Below are positions 52,907 through 62,832 of a stretch of DNA of 64,000 nucleotides, piece after piece. Position 1 is the first letter of the stretch, and every line of letters begins with the position of its first letter. The DNA is taken from positions 22,925,063 through 22,989,062 of the forward strand of contig CM037472.1 of the NCBI GenBank assembly GCA_021014325.1, written 5' to 3'. The position numbers and the translations under genes were made by a program. A model generated the notes under the pieces. That model was not told the DNA's origin and searched no databases. It saw nothing but the letters and a program-made list of their open reading frames with translations. This stretch comes from Plazaster borealis (Eukaryota; Echinodermata; Asteroidea; Forcipulatida; Labidiasteridae).

Positions 52907-53109
52907 AGGGAGCTTTCGTTTTGGACGACGGATGGTTCTGCAACGGTGAAAATGACACGTCGAGCTATCTGCGCATGCGTCGACTCTGAGGCTTCGTCGG
53001 CCTTCAATTTCTACAACAGTACTTGGGGTGAATCTGCGTTGTGCTGAAAACGACAACGTTTGGGTTCAACCGTTGTAGAACCATCCGTCGTCCAAAACGA
53101 AAACTCCCT
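52907..53109 (+). mobile_element. Long-TIR MITE, unit 2 only
   Basis: Arms of about 41 bp: AGGGAGCTTTCGTTTTGGAC and GACGGATGGTTCTGCAACGG at the left; CCGTTGTAGAACCATCCGTC and GTCCAAAACGAAAACTCCCT at the right. Absent from the matching place in unit 1 (about 46016), so it came in after the duplication. Confidence 0.85.
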
Positions 53110-53240
53110 AATATGTACATGTACTTCAACTCATGACTATAGGCCTGTAGCATAGGTGAGTGATACAGCTTACCAGGCAGTGTAGAGTTTGAATAGTGAG
53201 TACATTAGCATCCCAGGGTCAAAAAAGCAAAGATAACTGT

Positions 53241-53543
53241 AAAGCCCTTTTCACACTACCAAGCCAATTCCTAGGATATAAAACCCCAGGAAATTCCAGG
53301 GCAATTATAACCCCACCGCCATCCCATTTTGCTTTTCACCAAATTGATGCTATTTTCCCTGGAAAATGAACAGTGAAGATGCAAACCCAGGGGTTATCTG
53401 GCTTAGCCCTACTCCCAAACAGGGATAGCTATTTCACAGGAAATGGCTTTACTTCCTGGGAGTTTGCAAGGGTTAGCAATTCAAGAGCAAAAAGGTCAAA
53501 TAAATCTTCCCAGAAAATTCAGGTAGTGTGAAAGGAGCTTAAG
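53241..53543 (+). repeat. MITE with CTTTTCACACTA termini, unit 2
   Basis: Counterpart of 46170-46440, with CCCTTTTCACACTACC at the left and GGTAGTGTGAAAGGAGCTTA at the right. It retains a segment (TTTCACAGGAAATGGC...) that unit 1 has lost. Confidence 0.75.
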
Positions 53544-53974
53544 AAGTTTGTTTTGATGATAACTAAATTTGAACAGAAAATCCACAACTGTTTTTCATGC
53601 ATGCATAAATAGTCAGTGACTATGAGACAACTTTGTCAACAATCACAGGAATAACCATTTTACCTCATTCATAAATAATTGTCCCTATACTTCATGGACT
53701 AACATGTACTTACGATTGTATAATAAGGTAAGCAAATGATTGATGTCGTTTGGAGGTCTTCTTCATCTGTTAACCCAACAAGTTGTGACTTCTGGTGTTT
53801 TATCCACAACCTCCTGTGATGTGCTGGGTGTGTGGTCTGTTCATGATGCATACACACATAAACAATACTGATTACACTGCTGTACTTGAAGTTGGCACAT
53901 TGCTCATCGATCCCTGAAAAAGAAAATCCCCTTTCTATTTATAGATACAATGATGTCATTCACGTATGGTTATG

Positions 53975-54475
53975 CACTTTAGATATTTGAAGTTTTTTTC
54001 TGAGAAAATCAACTGCTCCCAAAACTCAAGAAGCACGAACACATTACTCCTATCCTTAAAGAACTCCACTGGCTCCCGATACCCAAATGTATTGAATACA
54101 AGGTTCTCACCATTGTATTTAAAGCACTACACGATTCTGCCTCCACCTACATCAAAGATCTTCTTCAAATAAGACACTGTCATTATCCTCTCCGCTCTGC
54201 TGCCTCAACCCGTTGTACCTAAATCTCGTACCACCCACTATGGCGACCGTGCATTCTCCCACATTGCACCTGTCTTATGGAAAAAGCTACCCAGTGACAT
54301 CACTCAACACATTTCAAACTCGTATTAAGACACTTCTGTTTACTGCAAGTTATTAACATTCCTGTTTTGGTGTATTTTCCTGGAGAGAGTTTGATACTTT
54401 GTAGTATCTTTTAGCGCCTTGAGTATTTTTTTTATTAGAAAGTGCACTTTATAAGTTTGTATTATTATTATTAAT
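53975..54475 (+). pseudogene. 5'-truncated CR1/L2-like LINE, frameshifted
   Basis: Encodes pieces of the LINE ORF2 tail: HITPILKELHWLPIPKCIEYK, VLTIVFKALHDSASTYI, KDLLQIRHCHYPLRSA, then stops and frame changes. It ends GTGCACTTTATAAGTTTG plus an (ATT)n tail. A different copy from that at 44178. Confidence 0.75.
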
Positions 54476-54479
54476 ACTC

Positions 54480-55200
54480 GGTTGCTGTCGGCGATCACAA
54501 TATTTTTGTCGGTTGTCGGACGGGAGCATTTGCTGTACATGTAGGTAGTATTTTTGTTTATGAGGCAATATGTACACATCTTAAACAGATAGGTATAGTT
54601 TATGTTGTTTAACAGGCATAAGAATTTCTGCGGTTTCCCGCGGTCAAAATATGACCACTCCGAGTTTAATGTGAATCTGGTTTAAAATTTGATTTGGGGG
54701 GTAAAGGAAGATAGAGGTGGTCTAGGTTGATGTTTTCTTTAGGGAAATTGTGGAAATATCATCGCTGCAATGCCCTGACTCGATCAGCACTTTTAAAGTT
54801 TGCTTTGTAGCTCTGATTTATACTCTTCTCAGCTGTTTTATTTAACGGTTTGTCCTATTTATGCACCATATTTCATACAACAATACGTAAGCGAGTATGG
54901 AAACACACAACTCAAATTTCCAGGCTTGGATGACGCGTGGTGGAGTATATCTCAAACCTCATTTTGATTATATTTCATGCAAAATTATAACCTTGTACTC
55001 ATATACACATCGCTCTCGCAGCTCCTTTTTTCCCGTTCTAGACTGCATGCCTTGCTCTCGAGATACAACAATCTATCGTCATTCATAACAATACTGTTAG
55101 TGGGGTTTTTCAATTGGCGCTTTAATTTTCAATATTTGAGTACACTTTTTGCTCAATATTTTTAATGTTATTGTCGTATAACGTTAGGACTCATTGTACA
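54480..55200. other. Unique sequence in unit 2
   Basis: AT-rich, not shared with unit 1. I see no gene, splice pattern or terminal repeats here. Confidence 0.6.
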
Positions 55201-55201
55201 G

Positions 55202-56600
55202 TATGCTGTTTAGCACTTGGATTCATCAAGTGTACAGTGTACGACGCTGAAGCACATAAAAACCACAGGTTCAAGAGGCGTATATTGGTCTAGTGTTCAA
55301 AGACTTTATTACTTTATTACGACGACTCTCACAGAAACACCCAGATCTTAATGCAGCGCCTCAAAACAGTGGCGACTGGAACGTAAACAGAAACAGACCC
55401 CTGAATAGAATTAAAGTACAAAACAAAGGTTTAAAATACACAAGTTACAAGCTAACCTGAACACTTTCAGCAACAACTTAAACTCCTCCTACATGTATAC
55501 TCACATGAGCACCATGCTCAGGCTGATGTACTGTAAGCTAGAGTTTATAATAAACAAGGAACATCTTATTAGTTGAACACAACATTGGATATTTAATTCA
55601 TTTAACTTCATAGCAGATTAATTGAGTATTTCCACTGAAATGGAACTCAAAAGATCAACTTATTTTGACTTCAAGAGCATAGTTATACATTTTTAGGATT
55701 AACATTTTTAGGATTAACTATAAATAAAGGTTCTTTTGAAGCATACTCGAAGTGCTCTGACTGTAAAACAAATGCCATGAAATCAATCACTTTGTAGAAT
55801 GATGTTAAACCTTTAACTTTGTGGTTCGATTAAACAAAATAACAGATTCAAACAAGAAATTGTCACAATCTACAATTCTAACTTAAATATCAAAGATCAA
55901 AACTCACCCCTAGATGTGGTTGTGAAGATTGCCTCTCTATGCTCAGATATGGCAATTGATGGAAAAGGCTCATCAATTCAGAATGACTGTTGACTCTCTG
56001 TGCAACACCTTATAAACCCTAAAAATCTGCTGGGCAGTGACGCCAGACCAATCACTGATTGGTTAAACACCGAAGAACACTGAATATTTATAATGTCTAA
56101 AGTTGTCTTAAAGGTTGCCATTGGTCAATCCGCAATGTATTTTGCATAGATCAGTGATCACCAATTCTGGGGTTGTGTAACTTAAGATTTTGCTGATTGT
56201 GGGGAAATCTTCCAGGAGCTCTATTCAACCTTTAGAGTTGATTGTTTCATCCTTCAAGAGGCACTAAACTATGCAATCCAAAATAACTGTGAAGACTGTG
56301 GTAAAGGTCCCTTAAAACAATGAAATACAGAAGAATTATAAAGGAATGGCTCGTCTCTTAAATTGTTTTACTTTGGTTAGCAATTCTGTTAGCCCTTATT
56401 AAGGTGGAACAATTTCTGAATTCAAATAGGGTTTCACAATGACTATTTGAAACACACCAGACAATCAAGATTTAGGAATTCTCATATTAAAAGAGGGCAG
56501 TTTGTATTTCCAGACATTATTATAGAGTGATACATTAAGATTATTTTAACTTAAAATTGTCAATTGTGTTTATTTCTGCTGTTTAATGTGGACATTCAGA
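55202..56600 (-). repeat. Duplicated distal block, unit 2
   Basis: Counterpart of 47521-49240 with a 355-base internal deletion and a few small indels, including a local duplication TTTTTAGGATTAAC near 55689. Confidence 0.75.
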
Positions 56601-56839
56601 TCGCTGCCCCCTTAAACCCCCGGAAGGGACCCTGGCCCCCTGAACCTCCAGCACTCCTCTCCTTCAGCTCGGGACAAACCTACAACTTGGTTTGGGTAAT
56701 TAATAGTCAATCGCTATTTTCCAGTTTGTTGTTTCTGTAACCCATTATCATCCCTGCAGATTGAAAGCAGGGAGACCAAACTAAAAACAGATTGTTAAGA
56801 TGATGCCCACACACCCCTCTTACTTTTACTGTACACTTA

Positions 56840-57893
56840 GACCCTGTTTACACTAGATCCAGAAAGCCGGATCAGACCCGGTTCAAGATCCGGCAATGTG
56901 GATTAACGGCTAGTGTAAACGCAAAAATGCCGGATCAGACCCGGTTCAAGATCCGGCAATTTTAATCCACCTTTCGAGGAGGGTTGAATCCGGCAATTGG
57001 TGGATCAGATCCGGCAAAGTGGATTCCAAATACAAGTGTAAACGCAAAGATGGACCAGACACCGCAATTCGATGTGGTCTTCCGGTTTCGCTACGAATGG
57101 CGCGCTTTTCGCTTGGGCTTTGCTGGGACATCCCTCGCTGTTTATGTTTTTGTGCGTGTCGATGCACGGTGCACAGACTGTGCGTGTGTGAAACGTTTTG
57201 TTGTTTTCCTTTATACATACATCGTCACGTTCGGAGCTTGACTAAGTTGTTGCTGTATTTTGTTAATTCTCCCATCTATTTCTACCTCCATGGTCGTTGT
57301 TTATATCCGTATCATCTTTCCGACTCATTTAATTCATGGTTTCTACCTCCACGATTGAACGTTGCGATCTGTAAAGTGTAAAAGCTGGTGCCTCGATTTT
57401 TATTCTGATAGTCAATCCCGACCACGCTGGAATTTCCCTTGCACCTTCGCTCCCATCACTGCTACACGCCGTTCCTTCATCCCCTAACAATAAAGTATAG
57501 CACACAGGGAGCAAACACATCCGCGGGATCGAGGTGATGAATACTATGGGATGGCCGCACTCTGTGGGGGCATGCATGTGTGGAGGTATTCTTGCGACAT
57601 GTAAATACATGAGGAAAATACATCGTTTTTTAGTGAGTTTTCTTGCAATTGTATATTACTAAAACTGATTTTAATCTGTTTAATGTTTCAATGTTATTGA
57701 ATTGAAAATATGGCGCGCTGTAATTCTGACCTTTGATCAGTTCCACGTAACCTTTGAGCTCTACGTCCGGTCCAAAAGTGTGGTCGGAGCCGGATCAAGC
57801 GCTAGTGTAAACGCGACACGGGATCTTGATATGCGGTCGTAAAAAAAATGCCGGATCTCAATCCACCTTTCTGGATCTAGTGTAAACACGGTG
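56840..57893 (+). mobile_element. GACCC/CACCG TIR element with GATCCGGC repeats, copy 1
   Basis: 1,054 bp between TTA direct repeats (56837-56839, 57894-57896). Units 1 and 2 keep the empty site, TACACTTAATTTCC (41567, 49946). Left end GACCCTGTTTACACTAGATC, right end GATCTAGTGTAAACACGGTG. Subterminal GCCGGATC...GATCCGGC hairpins and TAGTGTAAACGC motifs recur. A 3-bp target duplication is seen in PIF/Harbinger and CACTA elements, but these termini match neither clearly. No transposase seen. Confidence 0.85.
57054..57241 (+). CDS. Conserved small open frame in the TIR element, unknown
   Basis: The ATG of AAGATGGACCAG (57049-57051) leads into DQTPQFDVVFRFRYEWRAF then RLGFAGTSLAVYVFVRV. The same peptide stretch is kept in the second copy (about 61515-61650, - strand), where the ATG is GTG and the tail differs. 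No family recognised. It may be a remnant of transposon coding sequence. Confidence 0.25.
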
Positions 57894-57913
57894 TTAATTC
57901 CCTTATCTGTGTC

Positions 57914-57919
57914 TTTATT
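57914..57919 (-). terminator. Poly(A) signal, TRIM copy 3
   Basis: AATAAA on the - strand about 240 bases after the stop. The TIR element begins only about 20 bases beyond it, so it replaces the original downstream cleavage sequence. Confidence 0.5.
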
Positions 57920-58158
57920 TTGTTTTTGGTTGGTTTCAATTGACAGGATTCTCCCTTGTTGTTTTAAACAGTGTATCTATGACAACCTTGCAATCTAATA
58001 CAACATGCAGTGTCTCAAAATATGTCTTTAATTTTTTTTTTCCATTCACATTGTATGTTTTTGTAAAAAATGTGACTGTGAGTCTCCTTTGGAGGAGCCA
58101 GCACTTGTAAGGGCTGTGCTACATTTACAGGAACTAGTGTAATGTGCATGCTATGATA

Positions 58159-60189
58159 TTATTGGTTCAGTTGTTTTGTTTTTATTGTTCTCTTTAGCAT
58201 GTTAAGTGAGGTCTTATTCTTGCTCTGAAACAACTTGTAGATTTTTACTGATTTGTTTGCTGCCACTACAAGATGGCCAGATGGTGTGAAGGTGATGTCC
58301 AAGGCATCACCACAATCCCCAATGACACATCCAATGTACTTGCCTTCAAGACTGTACTGACATATTCTATTGGTTAACATTCTTCCAATATATTGAGCAA
58401 CAAAGATACTACCATCATTATCACAGCAAACACCAGAGGATCCTTCATTCTGATCGCTATCTACTGAGAACACCTTTCCACCCTTATAATCAACTGAGTG
58501 TAAACGATTCTTCCATGTACTGCTGTAGATAATCTGCTCCTTGTATAAAGTCAAAGATTCTACACAATCAGGAGTAGAGAGTGTTCTGATGAGTGATCCA
58601 CCATCAGGGTTGTATAGTAAGATCATTTGCTTTAATAAATAACCTGAATTATAACCCACTGCAATGAGATTGTTTTCATCCGCTGCAAGGCATGATGATG
58701 AGAAGCCTATTTCACTTACTTGGAACTGATAGAGGGGCATATATTTCCTGTTAAAGACCTTAACATTTTCTTCGTCAAGCACAATTAGGCGATCGTTATT
58801 GTCCACAGTGAGTGCTGTTGGTCGAGTAAGACCTTTGACTTCTAATCTTTGTGGGCAAAGAATATATTGTGATTGGTTTGCTGCTGATTGAAGTTTTAAC
58901 GCAAACAGTGCATTGTGGCCTGTATCTAATACTACTATTTCATTGTCGGAGAAAGCTGCAACAGACTTTACTCTCAGAAATTTTGTGTTGCCAAAGTCAT
59001 CGAAACTTTCTTTCAGTTTCCACTTCTTATTTGTATGGATTGTTTCATGTTTCTTGGGCTGAGTCTCTGCTATAGCTTGCTGCTCATCTTGCAGCACCAT
59101 TCTTCCCACTGACCTTTCACCTTCTTCAAACCCAAAAAAGGAAAGCCTGTCAGACACAATCTCGCCCTGTTTCTTAGTCAGTTCATCAAGATTGTTTATA
59201 AGTTTCAGCTTGAAATCCAGAATCTCATGGGAGCTTGCTTGTGTCATGAACTGATTCACTTCATCCAGCTTGTGCTCTACCTGGGTCACCTCTTTTCTGT
59301 TGGTTGCCTCTGCAGTTTCAAATGTCTGGACTCTGTCTTTGTAAACACTCTCTGCCTCTTCCTTCAGCTGCTTTTCCTCATTGGTGATCTTTGCTATCTC
59401 CTTGGCAGCCTTCTGGGAGATTTTCTTATTGGTTTCAGCATATGAAGATTCCAGTTTCTTGCGAGACTCACTAGCTTGTTCTATGGCAGTTTGAATACCG
59501 GCCTTGCATTTCTCAGCGTTTGCCACCAGTTCTGCGACTTCCTGTTTGCATTTGTCTAAAGCCTCAGGTATGCCAATGAGGTCATGTTTTGGGTTTCCAT
59601 GATCAAGAATGGTACAAGTTGTGCATTCTAACTTCTGGCATGTGTTGCAGTAGATGTTCAGAGTCTGATCACTGTGCTTGCCACACTTTGGAATGTATTC
59701 CCTGAATTTACTGCGATAGGTTACTACACCTGATTGCAGTTGAGCAAGTGTGTAGATCTGATGTGTTTTCAAGACAGCAAAATGCTGATGTGCTTGTTGA
59801 CATTCTTGACAAATAAAATGTTCACAGTCAATACATCTGGAAACAGCTGTACGATCTCTTTCACAGGCTTGACATTTGACCTCTGACCCATGACCCTCCA
59901 TGAGTTGCTCCTGAACAGTAAACTCATCCACCAGGGCATTCAGTTCAAAGTCCTTAGGTAGACTGTCAACCTTGTTGTCTTGTAGTGTTGTTTTCTTTCT
60001 GCACAGAGGACACAGTAGGATGGAGTTGTTTGGACCTTGTTGGTGAAGCTCCTTGAGGCATGTGAAGCAGAAGCTGTGAAGACAGTCTAGCATTGTAGGA
60101 TCCATGAAGCGATTGGTGCATATTGGACATTCTAGATGATCCTTACTGATCTTATCAAGCACTGAATGGACTGTGATACTGGCAGCCAT
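58159..60189 (-). CDS. TRIM56-like RING/B-box/coiled-coil/beta-propeller protein, copy 3
   Basis: 676 codons, intron-free. RING (CPIC, all eight ligands), both B-boxes and the coiled coil are intact. The propeller differs from copies 1 and 2 in loop-sized patches (GYNSGYLLKQMILLYN, LSTPDCVESLT, GDALDITF). One G is missing relative to copies 1 and 2 near 58231 (CAACTTGTAG versus CAACTTGGTAG). This shifts the frame, so the usual ending IYQVVSEQE is replaced by a longer lysine-rich tail (KLFQSKNKTSLNMLKRTIK and more). A small in-frame change just upstream (AANKSV for AVAESL) is also unique. The upstream acceptor CAACAG is conserved. The gene sits between two inverted copies of a TIR element. Confidence 0.95.
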   Translation of the reverse strand: MAASITVHSVLDKISKDHLECPICTNRFMDPTMLDCLHSFCFTCLKELHQQGPNNSILLCPLCRKKTTLQDNKVDSLPKDFELNALVDEFTVQEQLMEGHGSEVKCQACERDRTAVSRCIDCEHFICQECQQAHQHFAVLKTHQIYTLAQLQSGVVTYRSKFREYIPKCGKHSDQTLNIYCNTCQKLECTTCTILDHGNPKHDLIGIPEALDKCKQEVAELVANAEKCKAGIQTAIEQASESRKKLESSYAETNKKISQKAAKEIAKITNEEKQLKEEAESVYKDRVQTFETAEATNRKEVTQVEHKLDEVNQFMTQASSHEILDFKLKLINNLDELTKKQGEIVSDRLSFFGFEEGERSVGRMVLQDEQQAIAETQPKKHETIHTNKKWKLKESFDDFGNTKFLRVKSVAAFSDNEIVVLDTGHNALFALKLQSAANQSQYILCPQRLEVKGLTRPTALTVDNNDRLIVLDEENVKVFNRKYMPLYQFQVSEIGFSSSCLAADENNLIAVGYNSGYLLKQMILLYNPDGGSLIRTLSTPDCVESLTLYKEQIIYSSTWKNRLHSVDYKGGKVFSVDSDQNEGSSGVCCDNDGSIFVAQYIGRMLTNRICQYSLEGKYIGCVIGDCGDALDITFTPSGHLVVAANKSVKIYKLFQSKNKTSLNMLKRTIKTKQLNQ

Positions 60190-60804
60190 CTTTGAAGTTA
60201 TCTTGTTAGAATCTTTCCCTGTTGGTACAAAAAGGTCAAATGATTGTATTTGTTACTAATCTAGATGTACCGTAATTTGCTGCGGATAATGCGCTCAGCG
60301 CATAAGGCGCAGTACCTCAAATTACCAAAATAAAATTCAAGGGTTATCAGATAAGACGCTCCGCCGCATAAGGTGCAATATACCTTTCACATTTTACACA
60401 TTGCGAAGTCACATACTGCTTGTACATCAACACATACAGGGGTCATTGTGTTGGTATAAGCACACTTACCATAACGCAAAGGGATCGTAATTTTTTAATC
60501 ACGAAGACGAGTAAAACATTACTGCTTTTCACTGCTTACTCAACGAGGGCGTGCAGATAAACGTTTCGCAACGTTTCCCAATGAATTGGCTGCTAGTCTT
60601 TGCTATCTCGCTTCTTTTGAATACTACAATACTTGCAAGAACCAACGAACACTAGAGGGCATTTTTTTAATAATGCTTTCACATCACAGACATATTGGTA
60701 TTATATGTCCGTGTTTCACATTAGGAACGTACGCCCTCTGTTGGCGAACTTCACGATAACATTAAAAAACGACTTGTTTAATAAAGACTAGTACCTGTCA
60801 TATA

Positions 60805-61850
60805 CACCGCGTTTACACTAGATCAAGGAAAGGTGGATTGAGATCCGGCATTTTTTTACGACCGCAGATCAAGATCCCGTGTCGCTTTTACACTAGTGCT
60901 TGATCCGGCTCCGATCCCACTTTTGGACCGGATGTAGAGCTCAGGTTACGACGTGGGACAGATCAAAGGTCAGAATTACAGCGCGCCATATTTTCAATTC
61001 AATTCAAAAACAATGAAACATTAAAATCAGTTTAAGGAATATACAATTACAAGAAAACTCACTAAAAAGCGATGTATTTTCCTCGCGACGAAATGTCGCG
61101 AGAGTACCTCCACAGCGCTGCCATCCCATAGTATTCATCACCTAATCGTGGATGAGCTTGCTCCCACAGTGTGCTATACTTTATTATTAGGAGGGGATGA
61201 AGGAACGGCATGTAGCAGTGGAAGCGTAGGTGCAAGGGAAATTCCCGCGTAGTCGCGAATTTGTATAGGAATAAAAATCGAGGCTCCAGCTTTTTCCGTG
61301 TCGCAACGTTCAATCGTGGAGGTAGAAACCATGAATTAATTGAATTGGAAAGATGATACGGATATAAACAACGACCAAGGAAGTAGAAAGAGATGGGAAA
61401 ATTAACAAAATACAGCAACAACTTAGTCAAGCTCCGAGCGTGACGATGTATGTATAAAGCCTAAAGGGACGCTGAAAACGACAAAACGTTTCACACAGTC
61501 CATGTGCAGAGTGCATGACACAACAACGAAGACACGCACAAAAACATAAACAGCGAGGGATGTCCCAGCAAAGCCCAAGCGAAAAGCGCGCCATTCGTAG
61601 CGAAACCGGAAGACCACATCGAATTGCGGGGTCTGATCCACCTTTGCGTTTACACTTGTATTTGGGATCCACTTTGCCGGATCTGATCCACCAATTGCCG
61701 GATTCAACCCTCCTCAAAAGGTGAATTAAAATTGCCAGATCTTGAACCGGGTCTGATCCGGCTTTTTTGCGTTTACACTAGCCGTTAATCCACATTGCCG
61801 GATCTGAACCGGGTCTGATCCGGCTTTCTGGATCTAGTGTAAACGGGGTC
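60805..61850 (-). mobile_element. GACCC/CACCG TIR element with GATCCGGC repeats, copy 2 (inverted)
   Basis: 1,046 bp in opposite orientation to copy 1, flanked by ATA (60802-60804, 61851-61853). Unit 1 keeps the empty site, TGTTGTATAGCTGTG near 45248. Left end CACCGCGTTTACACTAGATC, right end GATCTAGTGTAAACGGGGTC. Same subterminal motifs as copy 1. Confidence 0.85.
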
Positions 61851-62071
61851 ATAGCTGTGTACTGTGTACAGCATTGATCGTCGTTCAAACGCGACGGTAT
61901 TGTTATTATTATTGTGGGCAGCAGCATGGCCAGTGACTTCGTTCTCTGGTAAGTTTCGTCAAAAATGTGAACGGTTATGTTTTATTTTAAGAAAAATGTG
62001 ACATGTAGAATTACCCTGGACAAAATAAAGGAACTATTTTGCAGTATAAATGTAAGATTTCACATTGTAAT

Positions 62072-62284
62072 TGTAATATCTTGAACTTATAAGACAGTTG
62101 TTGCTCTGATGCTCGCTTGGTTTATTGTGGCTCACACATGCTTGATACAAGGTATAATGCACTTATCAATAGGCTACTGTTTCAAGGGTCATGGGGTGGT
62201 GGTCAGGGTCATGATTGGAATGTTGATGAGGTAAGGTCTAGTGTACAGTGTAGGGATACTAGTGTATGGTGTAAGGATACTACA
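62072..62284 (-). repeat. 3' LTR of the gag-only element
   Basis: 213 bp. On the + strand it starts TGTAATATCTTGAACTTATA and ends GTAAGGATACTACA. No difference to the other LTR was seen. Confidence 0.93.
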
Positions 62285-62639
62285 TCCCTCTTCACCTTAG
62301 AATGAAACTTTCCTATGGATAAAGGTGACTGAGATTTTAAATACTATATCATCGTATAGAAGGATTGAATGGTTAGTAAAACATGTTGTGTCTAATAACT
62401 GTATTTGGTAACAAACATGGAGGTAGACTTAAAACATGGTTGAAGTTTAGTGTCCATTGTTCAATGTTCAAAAGTTGAATAACATTTTGAAGTTTAGCAA
62501 ACTTAAAGAATCCCAGTACTGTTGTTAGCATTACTGCCAGTAGATTTATAAAGCAGTTGTTTGATGATAATGATGGTCCCTGATGGATGGTTTATCATTT
62601 GTCATTCATGGTTACCGGTCAGTGTTGAAACACACTGAA

Positions 62640-62828
62640 TTGTTCATTCATTGGTGTTGTTATTAAACACTTGTTTGTTCGTTGGTGTTGTTATTAACAC
62701 GCTTGCCTCTCGGTGTCAGTTGTTGACACGCTTGTGTCCTCTGTTTGTTGTTAACACGGATCTTGGTGTTGTTAACACGCTTGCATCTTGGTGTTGTTGT
62801 TAACACGCTTGCATTTTGGTGTTGTTTG
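62640..62828 (-). repeat. Minisatellite inside the gag-only element
   Basis: About six irregular copies of a 25-30 base unit, GTTGTTAACACGCTTGCATC plus TTGGT, between gag and the 3' LTR. Confidence 0.8.
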
Positions 62829-62832
62829 AGTA

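Larger units (their letters stand above)
49700..56590 (-). repeat. Segmental duplication unit 2
   Basis: Same order as unit 1 but without the TA-flanked transposon beside the TRIM promoter side, and with its own insertions (MITE 52907-53109, LINE fragment 53975-54475). Confidence 0.85.
52278..58158. other. Between TRIM copies 2 and 3
   Basis: No host gene supported. Contains upstream sequence shared with unit 1, a long-TIR MITE (52907-53109), the CTTTTCACACTA MITE (53241-53543), a LINE fragment (53975-54475), unique AT-rich sequence (54480-55200), the duplicated distal block (55202-56600) and a CACCG/GACCC element (56840-57893) in the 3' flank of TRIM copy 3. Confidence 0.65.

Noticed and set aside
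56946..57381. Longer frames inside the GACCC/CACCG element as host genes
   Set aside because: They lie wholly inside a mobile element present in two copies, and only a short part is conserved. Reported only as a low-confidence frame.
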